Origin: Streptomyces sp. Act143
Lineage (GTDB): Bacteria > Actinomycetota > Actinomycetes > Streptomycetales > Streptomycetaceae
Assembly (NCBI RefSeq): GCF_003143935.1
Contig: NZ_QFRX01000001.1
Coordinates: 9,376,071 to 9,440,070, forward strand
DNA length: 64,000 nt
Reading direction: 5' to 3'
Shown here: one piece after another, positions 14,486-22,872 of the stretch
Numbering within the stretch: the stretch's first letter is position 1
How the letters are laid out: every line of letters starts with the position of its first letter
Notes under the pieces: generated by a model
The model's database searches: none
What the model was told of the DNA's origin: nothing
The model's input: the letters and a program-made list of their open reading frames with translations, nothing else
Program-made: the position numbers and the translations under genes

Positions 14486-15829
14486 CGCGGGCGGCCCGGC
14501 CGGACCGGCGGCGGACCCGGCGGGCTCGGCGGAAGCGGACTTCGACGGCAGGTGGTTGAAGAGCAGGTTCAGCACGATCGCGGTCAGGCAGCCCGCGCTG
14601 ATGCCGCTGTTCATCACGGTCTGGAACCAGTCGGGGAACTTCTCGTAGACCGCCGGCACACCGACCGGGAGCATGCCCATCGCCACCGAGACGGCCACCA
14701 CCGTCAGGTTGTTGTTGCCCTTGAAGTCGACGGTCGCGAGGGTCCTGAGACCGCTCGCGGCCACCGTCCCGAACATCACCAGACCCGCACCGCCGAGCAC
14801 CGGCGCCGGTATCGCCGCCACCACCGCGCCCAGCTTGGGCAGCAGGCCGAGGAGCACGAGGATGCCTCCCGCCGCGGCGACCACCCAGCGGCTGCGCACC
14901 CGGGTCATGCCGACGAGGCCCACGTTCTGCGCGTACGCCGTGTAGGGGAAGGTGTTGAAGACACCACCGAGGACGGTGGACAGACCGTCGGCGCGCAGAC
15001 CGTCCGCGAGGGCGCGCGGCTCGACCCTGCGGTCGGTCATCTCCCCGACCGCGATCAGGTCACCGGTCGTCTCCGTCATCGTCACCAGCGCCACCACCAG
15101 CATCGACGCGATCGCGGACGCCTCGAAGGCCGGCGCCCCGAAGTGGAACGGCGTGCTGATCCCGAGCCAGTCGGCGTCCCCGACCCCGTCGAAGTCCGTG
15201 AACCCGAACGGCACCGCCACCGCGAGTCCCACCACGATGCCGATCAGTACCGCGATCCGGCTGAGGAAGGCGGGCGCGAACCGCTGCACGCCCAGCACCA
15301 CCAGTAGCACGAACAAGGCCAGGCCGAGATTCTTCGGCTCCCCGAAGTCCGCCGAACCGGCTCCGCCCGCGGCCCAGTTGCCGGCCACCGGCAGCAGCGA
15401 GAGGCCGATGATCAGGATCACGGTGCCCGTGACGAGCGGCGGGAAGAAGCGGAGCAGCCGGCCGAAGACGGGTGCGAGCAGCATGATCGCCAGCCCCGCG
15501 ACGATCACCGACCCGTAGATCGCGGGGAGACCGCCGCCGGTCGTGCCGATGAGCACCATGGGGGAGACGGCGGCGAACGTGCAGCCCTGCATGATCGGCA
15601 GACGCACACCGAAGCGCCAGAAGCCGATGCACTGGATGAGGGTCGCGACGCCGCACACCAGGAGGTCGGCGGTGATCAGATAGGCCAGATCCGCGGGCGA
15701 CAGTTTCATCGCGCTGCCGACGATCAGGGGGACGGCGACGGCGCCCGCGTACATGGCGAGCACGTGCTGGAGGCCGAAGGCGAGAAGGTGACGGGTGGGT
15801 GGGACTTCGTCGACAGGGTGCGTGGTCAT
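14411..15829 (-). CDS. NCS2-family xanthine/uric acid/uracil permease
   Basis: 472 residues from the ATG at 15829. Membrane protein with about 14 hydrophobic segments. NCS2 features: FGLQHVLAMYAGAVAVPLIVG at the N-terminus, the substrate region VALVTMTETTGDLIAVGE (helix 8), and FNTFPYTAYAQNVGLVGMTRV (helix 10). The NT-FPYTAYAQNVGL region fits the purine (xanthine/urate) subfamily better than the uracil one. It imports a nucleobase with a cation. The C-terminal tail (after LLFNHLP) overlaps the ArsR gene on the other strand. Its leader carries a GATTGTTGATT motif that is also found before a lyase gene at 42.6 kb. Longer ORF readings upstream are read-through, not part of the protein. Confidence 0.9.
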   Translation of the reverse strand: MTTHPVDEVPPTRHLLAFGLQHVLAMYAGAVAVPLIVGSAMKLSPADLAYLITADLLVCGVATLIQCIGFWRFGVRLPIMQGCTFAAVSPMVLIGTTGGGLPAIYGSVIVAGLAIMLLAPVFGRLLRFFPPLVTGTVILIIGLSLLPVAGNWAAGGAGSADFGEPKNLGLALFVLLVVLGVQRFAPAFLSRIAVLIGIVVGLAVAVPFGFTDFDGVGDADWLGISTPFHFGAPAFEASAIASMLVVALVTMTETTGDLIAVGEMTDRRVEPRALADGLRADGLSTVLGGVFNTFPYTAYAQNVGLVGMTRVRSRWVVAAAGGILVLLGLLPKLGAVVAAIPAPVLGGAGLVMFGTVAASGLRTLATVDFKGNNNLTVVAVSVAMGMLPVGVPAVYEKFPDWFQTVMNSGISAGCLTAIVLNLLFNHLPSKSASAEPAGSAAGPAGPPASAETDGLPVGGTEQGVEQSREEVV

Positions 15830-15855
15830 GGGTGGGACCGTAGGCTCCTTGAACA

Positions 15856-15869
15856 GATTGTTGATTTCG
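15856..15869. promoter_or_regulatory. GATTGTTGATTTCG motif before the purine permease
   Basis: GATTGTTGATTTCG lies 27 bp upstream of the permease ATG and matches 13 of 14 bases with 42570-42583. It is AT-rich in a GC-rich region, suggesting a protein site. In the permease reading direction it reads as the reverse complement. Confidence 0.4.
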
Positions 15870-15960
15870 GGGGTGTTGCGGGTTCGTTTCCCGGTGCGGG
15901 CCGGATGCGGCCGGCCGCGCCCACGCGGCGGAGCGGCACAGCGATACGGCCCCGCGCGCC

Positions 15961-17304
15961 TCAGCGGACGATGCCGTGCGCGGCGTTCAGGAGTGACTGC
16001 CAGTCCGGGAGCTTCACCGTCGCGCGTCCCAGAGACGCACCCAGTGCCGCCTCCGCCCGCTCGATCGACTGCCAGCCCGCCCACTCCACCGGCTCCGCCC
16101 CCTCGGCTCGCATCGCCGCCAGCGGATCCTCCCGCCGCTCCTCCCGGGCGAGCGCGTCCGCGTCTTCCAGCAGCGACGTCACCGTCTCCTTCGCGCACGG
16201 CCGGTTCGTGCCGATGACCCCCGTGGGGCCCCGCTTGATCCAGCCCGCCACGTACTCGCCGGGCGCCACCACGCCCTCGCGCAGCACGCGCCCGGCGAGA
16301 TGCGGCACCGTGTCGCGTTCCGTGTCGAACGGCAGGCCCTCCAGCGGTACTCCGCGATAGCCCACCGAACGCAGCACCAACTGGGCCTCGATGACCTCGT
16401 ACCGCCCCGTGCCGGTCACGCCGCCGCTCCCGTCCGGGACCGTCCGCTCGAAGCGCACCGCGCCCACCCGCCCCGCGTCGGCGAGGAGTTGGACGGGGCG
16501 CAGGAAGAAGCGCAGACGGATGCGGCGCGGGGCAGGGCTCGCCGGTGCCCCGGCCCAGCCGCGCAGCACCTCCACGTTGCGGCGCTGGGCGGCGGGCAGC
16601 GACGAGGGGTCCAGGTAGGCCGGATCGAGCGCCAACTCGTCCTGATCCACGGTGGCTTGCGCCCCCGGGAGTCCGCCCAGCTCGCGCAGCTCCTTGGTGG
16701 TGAACCGGGCCTGCGAGGGGCCGCGGCGGCCCACCATGTGGACGTCCGTCACCCGGCTCGCGGCCAGCGCGGTGAGGGCCGGCTGCGGCATGTCCGTCGG
16801 GCTGAGCTCGGCGGCTCCCCGGGCCAGCATCCGCGTCACGTCGACCGCGACGTTTCCCACGCCGATCACCACGGCCGAGCGGGCCGCGCGGACGAAACCG
16901 TCGTCGACGGCGTCCGGATGGGCGCTGTACCAGGAGACGAACTGGGTCGCCGAGAAGCTGCCCGGCAGCTCCTCGCCGGGAATCCCCAGGTGGCGGTCGG
17001 TGGCGGCGCCCACGCAGTACACGACGGCGTGGTACAGCTCCCGCAGCCGGCTGGTCGGCACTCCTCCGGCGCCGATCCTGACCCCGCCGAGGAAGCGGAT
17101 CCGGTCGTGCTCCAGGACCGTGCGCAGGTTGTTCTGGAGGGACTTGATCTTCTCGTGGTCGGGTGCCACGCCGTAGCGGACGAGTCCGTAGGGGCACGGC
17201 AGACGGTCCAGGACGTCGACGTACACCGCGGGGTCGAGCTGGACGAGACTCTGGGCGGTGTAGCACCCGCTCGGCCCGGAGCCGACGACGGCGACACGAA
17301 GCAC
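15961..17304 (-). CDS. FprA-like ferredoxin/adrenodoxin-NADP+ reductase
   Basis: 447 residues from the GTG at 17304, with AAGGAG eight bases upstream. FAD loop RVAVVGSGPSGCYTAQSLV at the N-terminus, then CPYGLVRYGVAPDHEKIKSLQNNL, diagnostic of adrenodoxin reductase and mycobacterial FprA. NADP loop VVIGVGNVAVDVTRML (about residue 150) and HMVGRRGPSQARFTTKELREL follow. C-terminal AGWIKRGPTGVIGTNRPCAKETV closes the FAD site. Length matches FprA (about 455). It passes electrons from NADPH to ferredoxins, usually for cytochromes P450 or Fe-S enzymes; no such partner is adjacent. Divergent from the DUF6214 gene. Confidence 0.93.
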   Translation of the reverse strand: MLRVAVVGSGPSGCYTAQSLVQLDPAVYVDVLDRLPCPYGLVRYGVAPDHEKIKSLQNNLRTVLEHDRIRFLGGVRIGAGGVPTSRLRELYHAVVYCVGAATDRHLGIPGEELPGSFSATQFVSWYSAHPDAVDDGFVRAARSAVVIGVGNVAVDVTRMLARGAAELSPTDMPQPALTALAASRVTDVHMVGRRGPSQARFTTKELRELGGLPGAQATVDQDELALDPAYLDPSSLPAAQRRNVEVLRGWAGAPASPAPRRIRLRFFLRPVQLLADAGRVGAVRFERTVPDGSGGVTGTGRYEVIEAQLVLRSVGYRGVPLEGLPFDTERDTVPHLAGRVLREGVVAPGEYVAGWIKRGPTGVIGTNRPCAKETVTSLLEDADALAREERREDPLAAMRAEGAEPVEWAGWQSIERAEAALGASLGRATVKLPDWQSLLNAAHGIVR

Positions 17305-17449
17305 GGCGGTACTCCTTACCCGTGGGGTCAGAGCAGATCGCTGATGTCTCCAGCATCGCACCGTCGCTGCTGCGCTGACAGGGTGCTGTACGCGCCAGGG
17401 GGCGCGTGTCCGTTGGTATGGAAAGTGATCATGCGGTTACGTTGCGTAT

Positions 17450-17965
17450 GTGCTAGAAGCATCGTTTCTTAATCTTTCTGATCGTTGTCCGACGGACGGT
17501 GCGGTGTCCGTGTGGCCCGCGTGGGAAGTGCAGGAGGCCGACGGCGCCACCGCGTGGTTCCACGTCCGGCTCGCGTTCACCGATGGAGCCCGGGTCGACG
17601 TGCTGGCCGTGGTGTGCGACGGCTGTGCCTCGCTGGAGGACGTGCGGGCCCAGCCGGCGCTGTCCCTGGACGACCTGGCGGTCCTCGCCGACTGGATCGA
17701 GGGCCCGCTCTTCGAGGCGTGCGGCATCGAACCCGAGCCCGAGGAGGGTGAGCCGGCCGTCTCGCGGCGGGCCCGGCCCGCCTGGCCGCGGGGTGTCGAG
17801 GGGCGGTGGCTGATCGCGCAGGAGTACCGGGCCGCTCAGGAGGAGGGCGTCGACCCGGTGCTCGCGGTGATGTGCGCGACCGGGCGCAGCCGCCGCAAGT
17901 CGCTCAGGATGATTGCGCAGGCGCGTGACGCCGGATACCTGACACCACGTCACGCGCGGCGCTGA
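17450..17965 (+). CDS. DUF6214-type hypothetical protein
   Basis: 171 residues from a GTG with no clear ribosome site; the GTG at 17502 before SVWPAWEV is an alternative. N-terminal half contains VWPAWEVQEADGATAWFHVRLAFTDGARVDVLAVVCDG. C-terminal half has GRWLIAQEYRAAQEEGVDPVLAVMCATGRSRRKSLRMIAQARDAGYLTPRHARR, a small helix-turn-helix-like bundle. I associate this with a Streptomyces-restricted family of unknown function. Convergent with the DUF305 lipoprotein gene. Confidence 0.75.
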   Translation: MLEASFLNLSDRCPTDGAVSVWPAWEVQEADGATAWFHVRLAFTDGARVDVLAVVCDGCASLEDVRAQPALSLDDLAVLADWIEGPLFEACGIEPEPEEGEPAVSRRARPAWPRGVEGRWLIAQEYRAAQEEGVDPVLAVMCATGRSRRKSLRMIAQARDAGYLTPRHARR

Positions 17966-17981
17966 GCACGCCTGTACGGTT

Positions 17982-18620
17982 CTACAGCAGGTCCCGCATC
18001 CGGGAGATCTCGCTCGTCTGCTGGGCGACCACGTCGTCGGCCATCTCCTCGATGCGGATGTTGTTGCCCTGTCCCTTCACGTCCGTGGCCATGGTGAGCG
18101 CCCCTTCATGATGGGTGATCATCAGGGTGAGGAAGAGCTGGTCGAAGGCTTTGCCCTCGGCCGCCTCCAGCTTCTTCAGCTGCGCCTCGGTGGCCATGCC
18201 CGGCATCGAGGCGTGGTCGTGCGTCCCGGCCTTCGGGTCCTTGCCGTACGACGTCAGCCAGCTCTCCATGGCCTCGATCTCCGGCCCCTGGGCCGCCGCG
18301 ATGCGCTCGGCCAGCTTCTTGACCTTGCCGGACCCGGCGCGGTCCGGGACGAGTTCGGTCATCTCCAGGGCCTGGGTGTGGTGCACGATCATCATCCGGG
18401 CGTACGAGACGTCCGCCGCGTTGGGGGAGTCGTCCTCGGCGCGCTGGTCCGCGGCCTCCTCGGCGGACAGGGTGCGGTTCACCTCGCCGGGCTCGCCCGG
18501 CGCGATCACCGAAGGGCCGGTCGCCGCAGCCGACTTGGTGTCCGAGTCGGAGTCGCAGGCCGCGAGGCCGAGCATCACCAGAACGGTCACCGTGGCGACG
18601 GACGCGCGGCGGATGAGCAC
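17982..18620 (-). CDS. DUF305 lipoprotein
   Basis: 212 residues from a GTG (18618-18620) with AGGAGGT five bases upstream. Lipoprotein signal: basic start, hydrophobic core VTVLVMLGLAAC, lipobox LAAC with the cysteine at about 22. The DUF305 domain follows with DVSYARMMIVHHTQALEMTEL and LFLTLMITHHEGALTMA, two His-His motifs typical of this ferritin-like, possibly copper-associated fold. It is anchored outside the membrane. Function is not established; some relatives are linked to copper homeostasis. Divergent from the LVIVD-repeat secreted protein. Confidence 0.87.
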   Translation of the reverse strand: MLIRRASVATVTVLVMLGLAACDSDSDTKSAAATGPSVIAPGEPGEVNRTLSAEEAADQRAEDDSPNAADVSYARMMIVHHTQALEMTELVPDRAGSGKVKKLAERIAAAQGPEIEAMESWLTSYGKDPKAGTHDHASMPGMATEAQLKKLEAAEGKAFDQLFLTLMITHHEGALTMATDVKGQGNNIRIEEMADDVVAQQTSEISRMRDLL

Positions 18621-18811
18621 AACGACCTCCTGTGGCAGGCGTGGTGAGGGGCACCTTGTGAGTGCCGTGACTGTCCTAGCACGCTTCCGCGGATTATCGA
18701 GCAGAAAACTTCATTGCGATTCTGTTGCCCCCTGTTGGTGTGTGCATGGTCAAGACCATACTTCGGTGGTGTGTGAACCGTTCCGAGGCGAACGGCACCA
18801 GGGAGGAAACA

Positions 18812-20314
18812 GTGATCCTGAAAGATCCCCGAACCCGACACAGACGCCTGGGAGTTGTCGCCGCCGCGACCGGACTCCTCGCGGCCCTGCTGACGGCGGT
18901 CCCGGCGGCCGCCACCCCCGACCCCGGGGACGGCACGGCGGCTTCCGGCAAGGAGGTGTCCCGGAGCACCGAGGCCCAGGTGCGGGCCGCGATCGCCGAC
19001 GGCGCGATACCCGGACAGGACGAGGTCGTCCACTCCGACAACATCGAGCACCTCGTCAACGTCCCCAAGGACGCGCTGCCCGGCACCAATTCGGACCTGG
19101 CCTTCCAGGGCCGGTACGCCTTCGCGGGCAACTACGACGGCTTCCGCATCTTCGACATCAGCAACCCGAAGGCGCCGAAGACCGTCGCGCAGGTCCTGTG
19201 CCCAGGCTCGCAGAACGACGTCTCCGTCTCCGGCAACCTGCTGTTCCTGTCGACCGACTCCTCGCGCAGCGACAGCAGTTGCAACAGCACCACACAGCCC
19301 GCGACCGAGAAGTCCTCCTGGGAGGGCATGAAGGTCTTCGACATCAGCGACAAGACCAACCCCAAGTACGTCGCCGCCGTCGAGACCGCCTGCGGCTCGC
19401 ACACCCACACGCTCGTGCCCGAGCGCAAGAACGTCTACATCTACGTCTCCTCGTACTCGCCCAACGCCGCCTACCCCGACTGCCAGCCGCCGCACGACGG
19501 CATCTCCGTCATCAAGGTGCCGCGCAACGCCCCCGAGAAGGCGGCGGTCGTGGGCTTCCCGGTGCTGTTCCCGGGGGAGGGCCCGGACGGCGGCGGCAAC
19601 CCGGGCGCACCCACCAACCCCGGCGTGTCCAAGACCACCGGCTGCCACGACATCACCGTCCTGCCCTCGAAGGACCTCGCGGCGGGCGCCTGCATGGGCG
19701 ACGGCATCCTGTTCTCCATCGCGGACCCGGAGCACCCGAAGGTCATCGACCAGGTGCAGGACAATGTGAACTTCGCGTTCTGGCACTCGGCGACCTTCAA
19801 CCAGAAGGCCGACAAGGTCGTCTTCACCGACGAGCTGGGCGGCGGCGTCGGAGCCACCTGCAACGCCACGGTCGGCCCGAACCGCGGCGCCGACGGCATC
19901 TACGACATCGTCGGCAAGGGTGACAAGCGCAAGCTCGTCTTCCGCAGCTACTTCAAGATCCCGCGCCACCAGGCCGACACCGAGAACTGCGTCGCCCACA
20001 ACGGCTCGCTGATCCCGGTCAAGGGCAAGGACATCATGGTCCAGGCCTGGTACCAGGGCGGCGTCTCCGTCTGGGAGTTCACCGACTCCTCGAAGCCCAG
20101 GGAGATCGGCTACTTCGAGCGCGGCCCGCTGACCACCGACACGCTCACCGTCGGCGGCTCCTGGTCGGCGTACTACTACAACGGCTACATCTACTCGAAC
20201 GACATCGCCAAGGGCTTCGACGTCCTGAAGCTGAGCGACCGGCGCACCGACCCCGCGAAGTGGGTCCGCCTCCCGGAGCTCAACACCCAGACGCAGCCCG
20301 ACTACTTCGACTGA
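18812..20314 (+). CDS. Secreted LVIVD-repeat beta-propeller protein
   Basis: 500 residues from the GTG at 18812, with GGGAGG six bases upstream. Signal peptide to about residue 34 (RRLGVVAAATGLLAALLTAVPAAA). Repeated LVIVD-type blades: FAGNYDGFRIFDISNPKAPKTV, GMKVFDISDKTNPKYV, GGVSVWEFTDSSKPREIGYF. Several cysteines suggest disulfides in the exported protein. These propellers are common in Streptomyces, with unknown binding targets. The gene ends 13 bp inside the 3' end of the convergent TetR gene. An inverted repeat CCGTTC...GAACGG at 18778-18795 lies just before the ribosome site. Confidence 0.85.
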   Translation: MILKDPRTRHRRLGVVAAATGLLAALLTAVPAAATPDPGDGTAASGKEVSRSTEAQVRAAIADGAIPGQDEVVHSDNIEHLVNVPKDALPGTNSDLAFQGRYAFAGNYDGFRIFDISNPKAPKTVAQVLCPGSQNDVSVSGNLLFLSTDSSRSDSSCNSTTQPATEKSSWEGMKVFDISDKTNPKYVAAVETACGSHTHTLVPERKNVYIYVSSYSPNAAYPDCQPPHDGISVIKVPRNAPEKAAVVGFPVLFPGEGPDGGGNPGAPTNPGVSKTTGCHDITVLPSKDLAAGACMGDGILFSIADPEHPKVIDQVQDNVNFAFWHSATFNQKADKVVFTDELGGGVGATCNATVGPNRGADGIYDIVGKGDKRKLVFRSYFKIPRHQADTENCVAHNGSLIPVKGKDIMVQAWYQGGVSVWEFTDSSKPREIGYFERGPLTTDTLTVGGSWSAYYYNGYIYSNDIAKGFDVLKLSDRRTDPAKWVRLPELNTQTQPDYFD

Positions 20315-20991
20315 CCGCCAGGGCCGTGCTCCGGTGCGGCCCCGGTCGCGAAGAACCGCGACAGATCCGTGTCGCCCGTCCCGCCGGACGCCGCCCCGGT
20401 GTCCGGCGGGGCACCCGACTCCCAGTCCAGCCGGTAGCGTTTGAACAGTTCGGCGCGCAGCACCGGCAGCGGCATCGGCACGCCCGGCACCAGCGCGGCG
20501 TAGACCGAGCCCATCAACAGGGCCCGCAGCATGGGGTAGTCGGCCTCGGGGTCCTGCGAGCCGTTGCGTACGACGGTGTCCCGCAGCAGTTCGGCCAGGC
20601 GCCGCTGCTCCGGACAGGGCAGAAATCCCTCGGCCTGGAGCAGCCCCGCCATGTGCTGGCGCATCAGCACCGGCCGGTCCCGGGCCAGGCCCAGGATCGC
20701 GTCGATGGCCCGCGCCAGCCGCTCCCGGCCGTCCTCGGTGCGCGGCTCCCGCTCCAGCGCCTCCTCCAGCGTGCGGTGCATCAGCCGGTGCACCGCGGAC
20801 TGCACCAGCTGGCGCTTGCCGGGAAAGTAGTACGACACCAGTCCGCGTGCGGAGCCTGCCCGGTCCGCGATGGCGCCGAGGGTCGTCGCCTCGTACCCGT
20901 GCTCGCTGACCACCTCGACCGCCGCCTGGAGCAGCCGCTCGCGGGATCGTCGCCGCAATTCTTCATTGACCGAGGCGCTGCGCGGGGACAT
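20302..20991 (-). CDS. TetR-family transcriptional regulator
   Basis: 229 residues from the ATG at 20991, preceded by GGAGTTAAGC; the in-frame codon at 21024 falls inside the operator. N-terminal helix-turn-helix: RRRSRERLLQAAVEVVSEHGYEATTLGAIADRAGSARGLVSYYFPGKRQLV. The ligand domain has IDAILGLARDRPVLMRQHMAGLLQAEG and the C-terminal tail is Gly-rich. A 19-bp palindrome and a -10-like TATAGT lie directly upstream, consistent with autorepression. No obvious target gene is divergent; the HAD gene upstream runs in the same direction. Confidence 0.88.
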   Translation of the reverse strand: MSPRSASVNEELRRRSRERLLQAAVEVVSEHGYEATTLGAIADRAGSARGLVSYYFPGKRQLVQSAVHRLMHRTLEEALEREPRTEDGRERLARAIDAILGLARDRPVLMRQHMAGLLQAEGFLPCPEQRRLAELLRDTVVRNGSQDPEADYPMLRALLMGSVYAALVPGVPMPLPVLRAELFKRYRLDWESGAPPDTGAASGGTGDTDLSRFFATGAAPEHGPGGQSK

Positions 20992-21005
20992 GCTTAACTC
21001 CTGCG

Positions 21006-21024
21006 TTGACTGGCTGCCAGCCAA
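21006..21024. promoter_or_regulatory. Palindromic operator of the TetR gene
   Basis: TTGACTGGCTGCCAGCCAA, nine-base arms with one mismatch around a central T, ending 15 bp before the TetR ATG. On the minus strand TATAGT (complement of 21025-21030) would be the -10, so the operator covers the transcription start. Confidence 0.65.
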
Positions 21025-21148
21025 CTATACTCAGCGCGTCCGGTTCGGCCGCTGAAACGGCTGGTCAGGGCTGCCGTCTGTCTCGGGCGACGCGGGGGAT
21101 CGTCCGAGACGGACGGCTCTTTTCGACCCAGTGGTGGCCTGAGGCTAC

Positions 21149-21880
21149 TTACTGGCCGGTCGTTCCGCCGACTTTCCGGGCGTTCCCGCCCCTGTCCACG
21201 AGATCCAGCACCGGCAGCAGCCCGTCCGGCCGCTCGGTCACCGGCAGATGATCCACGAAGTGCACGGCACACCCCAGGGCGGCGGCCCCGCCGTCCGCCC
21301 GCCGGTCGTCGCCGACCATGAGCGTCCCGCGCGGGTCGGCCCCGAGGTGGGCGCAGGCGGCTGCGAACAGCCGGGTGTCGGGCTTCTGGACGCCGTGCTC
21401 GTACGACAGGACGTAGGCGTCGATGTAGGGATCGAGGCCGTGCTCCCGGAACACCGGCCGCAGATCCCACCCGATGTTGCTGACGACCCCGATGCCGATG
21501 CCGCGCTCGCGCAGTGCCCGCAGCACCTTGCCGGCGTCGGGGTAGGGCCGCCAGGCGGCCGGAGACATGTGGCGGTCGTAGAGCCGGTCGTGCAGCGCCG
21601 GGTCCGGCAGCGGCACCTGCCGCGACAGCCCGGTGTACGCGGCCCGGTGCAGCTCGGCACTCTGGTCCCGCGTCCGCCACGCCTCGGTCATGTCCTCCGG
21701 CACCCGCACCGGAGCCGCGCCACCGGGCAGCGCCCCCGCCGCCTCCAGGGCCCGCGCCGCCGTGACGACCTCCGACTCGGGCAACGCGATCCCGGCCTCG
21801 GCGAGCCCGCCCCGCAACCAGGACTCGGCGGACTCGATACGGAAGAGGGTCCCGGAGAAATCGAACAGTACGGCGATCAT
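21149..21880 (-). CDS. HAD-family hydrolase
   Basis: 243 residues from the ATG at 21880, with AGGA upstream. Motif I DFSGT (nucleophile Asp at residue 8 of AVLFDFSGTLF; Ser replaces the general-acid Asp). Motif II GVVSNIG, motif III lysine in HGVQKPD, motif IV LMVGDDRRAD. The missing second Asp of DxD may mean reduced phosphatase activity or use of another nucleophilic chemistry, as in haloacid-dehalogenase-type members (DxYGT). Cytoplasmic. Follows the 76-residue gene by ten bases on the same strand, so likely co-transcribed. Confidence 0.87.
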   Translation of the reverse strand: MIAVLFDFSGTLFRIESAESWLRGGLAEAGIALPESEVVTAARALEAAGALPGGAAPVRVPEDMTEAWRTRDQSAELHRAAYTGLSRQVPLPDPALHDRLYDRHMSPAAWRPYPDAGKVLRALRERGIGIGVVSNIGWDLRPVFREHGLDPYIDAYVLSYEHGVQKPDTRLFAAACAHLGADPRGTLMVGDDRRADGGAAALGCAVHFVDHLPVTERPDGLLPVLDLVDRGGNARKVGGTTGQ

Positions 21881-21890
21881 GCGGAAGATC

Positions 21891-22121
21891 CTACGAGCCG
21901 ACGTTCCACTCCAGGGGCAGATCGCCGCCGCAGAACACACAGACGAAATCGCTCTCGCGCACGACGGAACACGCGCGGCAGCCCTCGTAGCGCCGGAAGA
22001 CCACCTCGTGGGTGAAGCCACCGGGACGCCCTGCACCCGCCCCGTCCAGCGCGCGGGCGACCGCCTGCCATGACTCCAGGTCCGGGCAGTAACCGGTCGT
22101 CTGGTTACTGACCTCGCCCAC
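21891..22121 (-). CDS. Small Cys-rich protein, possible zinc ribbon
   Basis: 76 residues from a GTG at 22121; a second GTG nine bases downstream is an alternative. Contains CPDLESWQAVARALDG, then VVFRRYEGCRACSVV and FVCVFCGGDLPLEWNV, so two CxxC pairs capable of holding zinc. I recognise the pattern as a conserved Streptomyces hypothetical but know no function. The start region overlaps a perfect inverted repeat at 22087-22110. It lies between a PAP2 gene (21 bp upstream) and the HAD gene (10 bp downstream), all on the minus strand. Confidence 0.65.
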   Translation of the reverse strand: MGEVSNQTTGYCPDLESWQAVARALDGAGAGRPGGFTHEVVFRRYEGCRACSVVRESDFVCVFCGGDLPLEWNVGS

Positions 22122-22142
22122 GTGGGGCCGTCCGGGCGTATC

Positions 22143-22814
22143 TCACGCCGGTCGGCGCCCGTGCACCAGTACCGCCACCGCCACCAGCAGCGCCCCGAGC
22201 AGCCAGCCGCCGACGACGTCCGAGGCCCAGTGGACGCCCAGCCAGATGCGGGTGAGGCCGACGCCCAGGACGGAGACGACGGAGAGCGTGACGGTCGTGC
22301 GCCACAGGGCGCGGCCCGCGCCGTGGTGGTGCAGCAGCCACAGGAGCAGGCCCAGCACGACCGTGGCGGTCATGGCGTGCCCCGAGGGGTAGGCCGCGAA
22401 GTGGGCGGAGTCGACCGGGTCCGGCCAGACCGGGCGGGGGCGGTCCACCGCCGCCTTGAGCACCTGCTGGACCGCCGTCCCGAGCGCGGACATGACCGCC
22501 AGCCACCCCGCCGTCCACCACGCCGACCGCCGCCACACCAGCCACACCACGACCACCGCGCACAGCAACCGCATGGTCCACGGGTCCCACACCCAGTCCG
22601 TGAGGATGCGGAACGCGTGTGTCAGCTCGGGTTCGTCGACCGCCCACCGGTGCGTCGTGTCGGCGATGTCGCCGTCGAGGCTCATCAGAGGGTGCCAGCG
22701 CACCGCGACCAGCGTGAGGAGCAGTACGGAGCACACGGCCAGGACTCCGGCCGCGCGGACGGTGATGCGGTGGTCCGGCGGGCTGGGCGGGGCGTCGACG
22801 GGCGGGGAGTGCAT
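22143..22814 (-). CDS. PAP2-family membrane phosphatase
   Basis: 223 residues with about six transmembrane segments. The three-part acid-phosphatase signature is intact: KAAVDRPRP (motif 1), YPSGHAM (motif 2), RIWLGVHWASDV (motif 3 with catalytic His-Asp). Family members remove phosphate from lipids such as undecaprenyl pyrophosphate or phosphatidic acid at the outer membrane face. Substrate is not deducible here. Start is an ATG (MHSPPVDAPP). Confidence 0.9.
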   Translation of the reverse strand: MHSPPVDAPPSPPDHRITVRAAGVLAVCSVLLLTLVAVRWHPLMSLDGDIADTTHRWAVDEPELTHAFRILTDWVWDPWTMRLLCAVVVVWLVWRRSAWWTAGWLAVMSALGTAVQQVLKAAVDRPRPVWPDPVDSAHFAAYPSGHAMTATVVLGLLLWLLHHHGAGRALWRTTVTLSVVSVLGVGLTRIWLGVHWASDVVGGWLLGALLVAVAVLVHGRRPA

Positions 22815-22872
22815 ACTGCGATCCTCGCCGACCAGTGGGGCCGGAGGCCAATCCCGCTTCTCCGGGGGTCGG

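Noticed and set aside
14411..17356. Single 981-codon frame covering the permease and reductase
   Set aside because: The N-terminal two-thirds is the wrong frame of the reductase; the permease starts at its own ATG at 15829.
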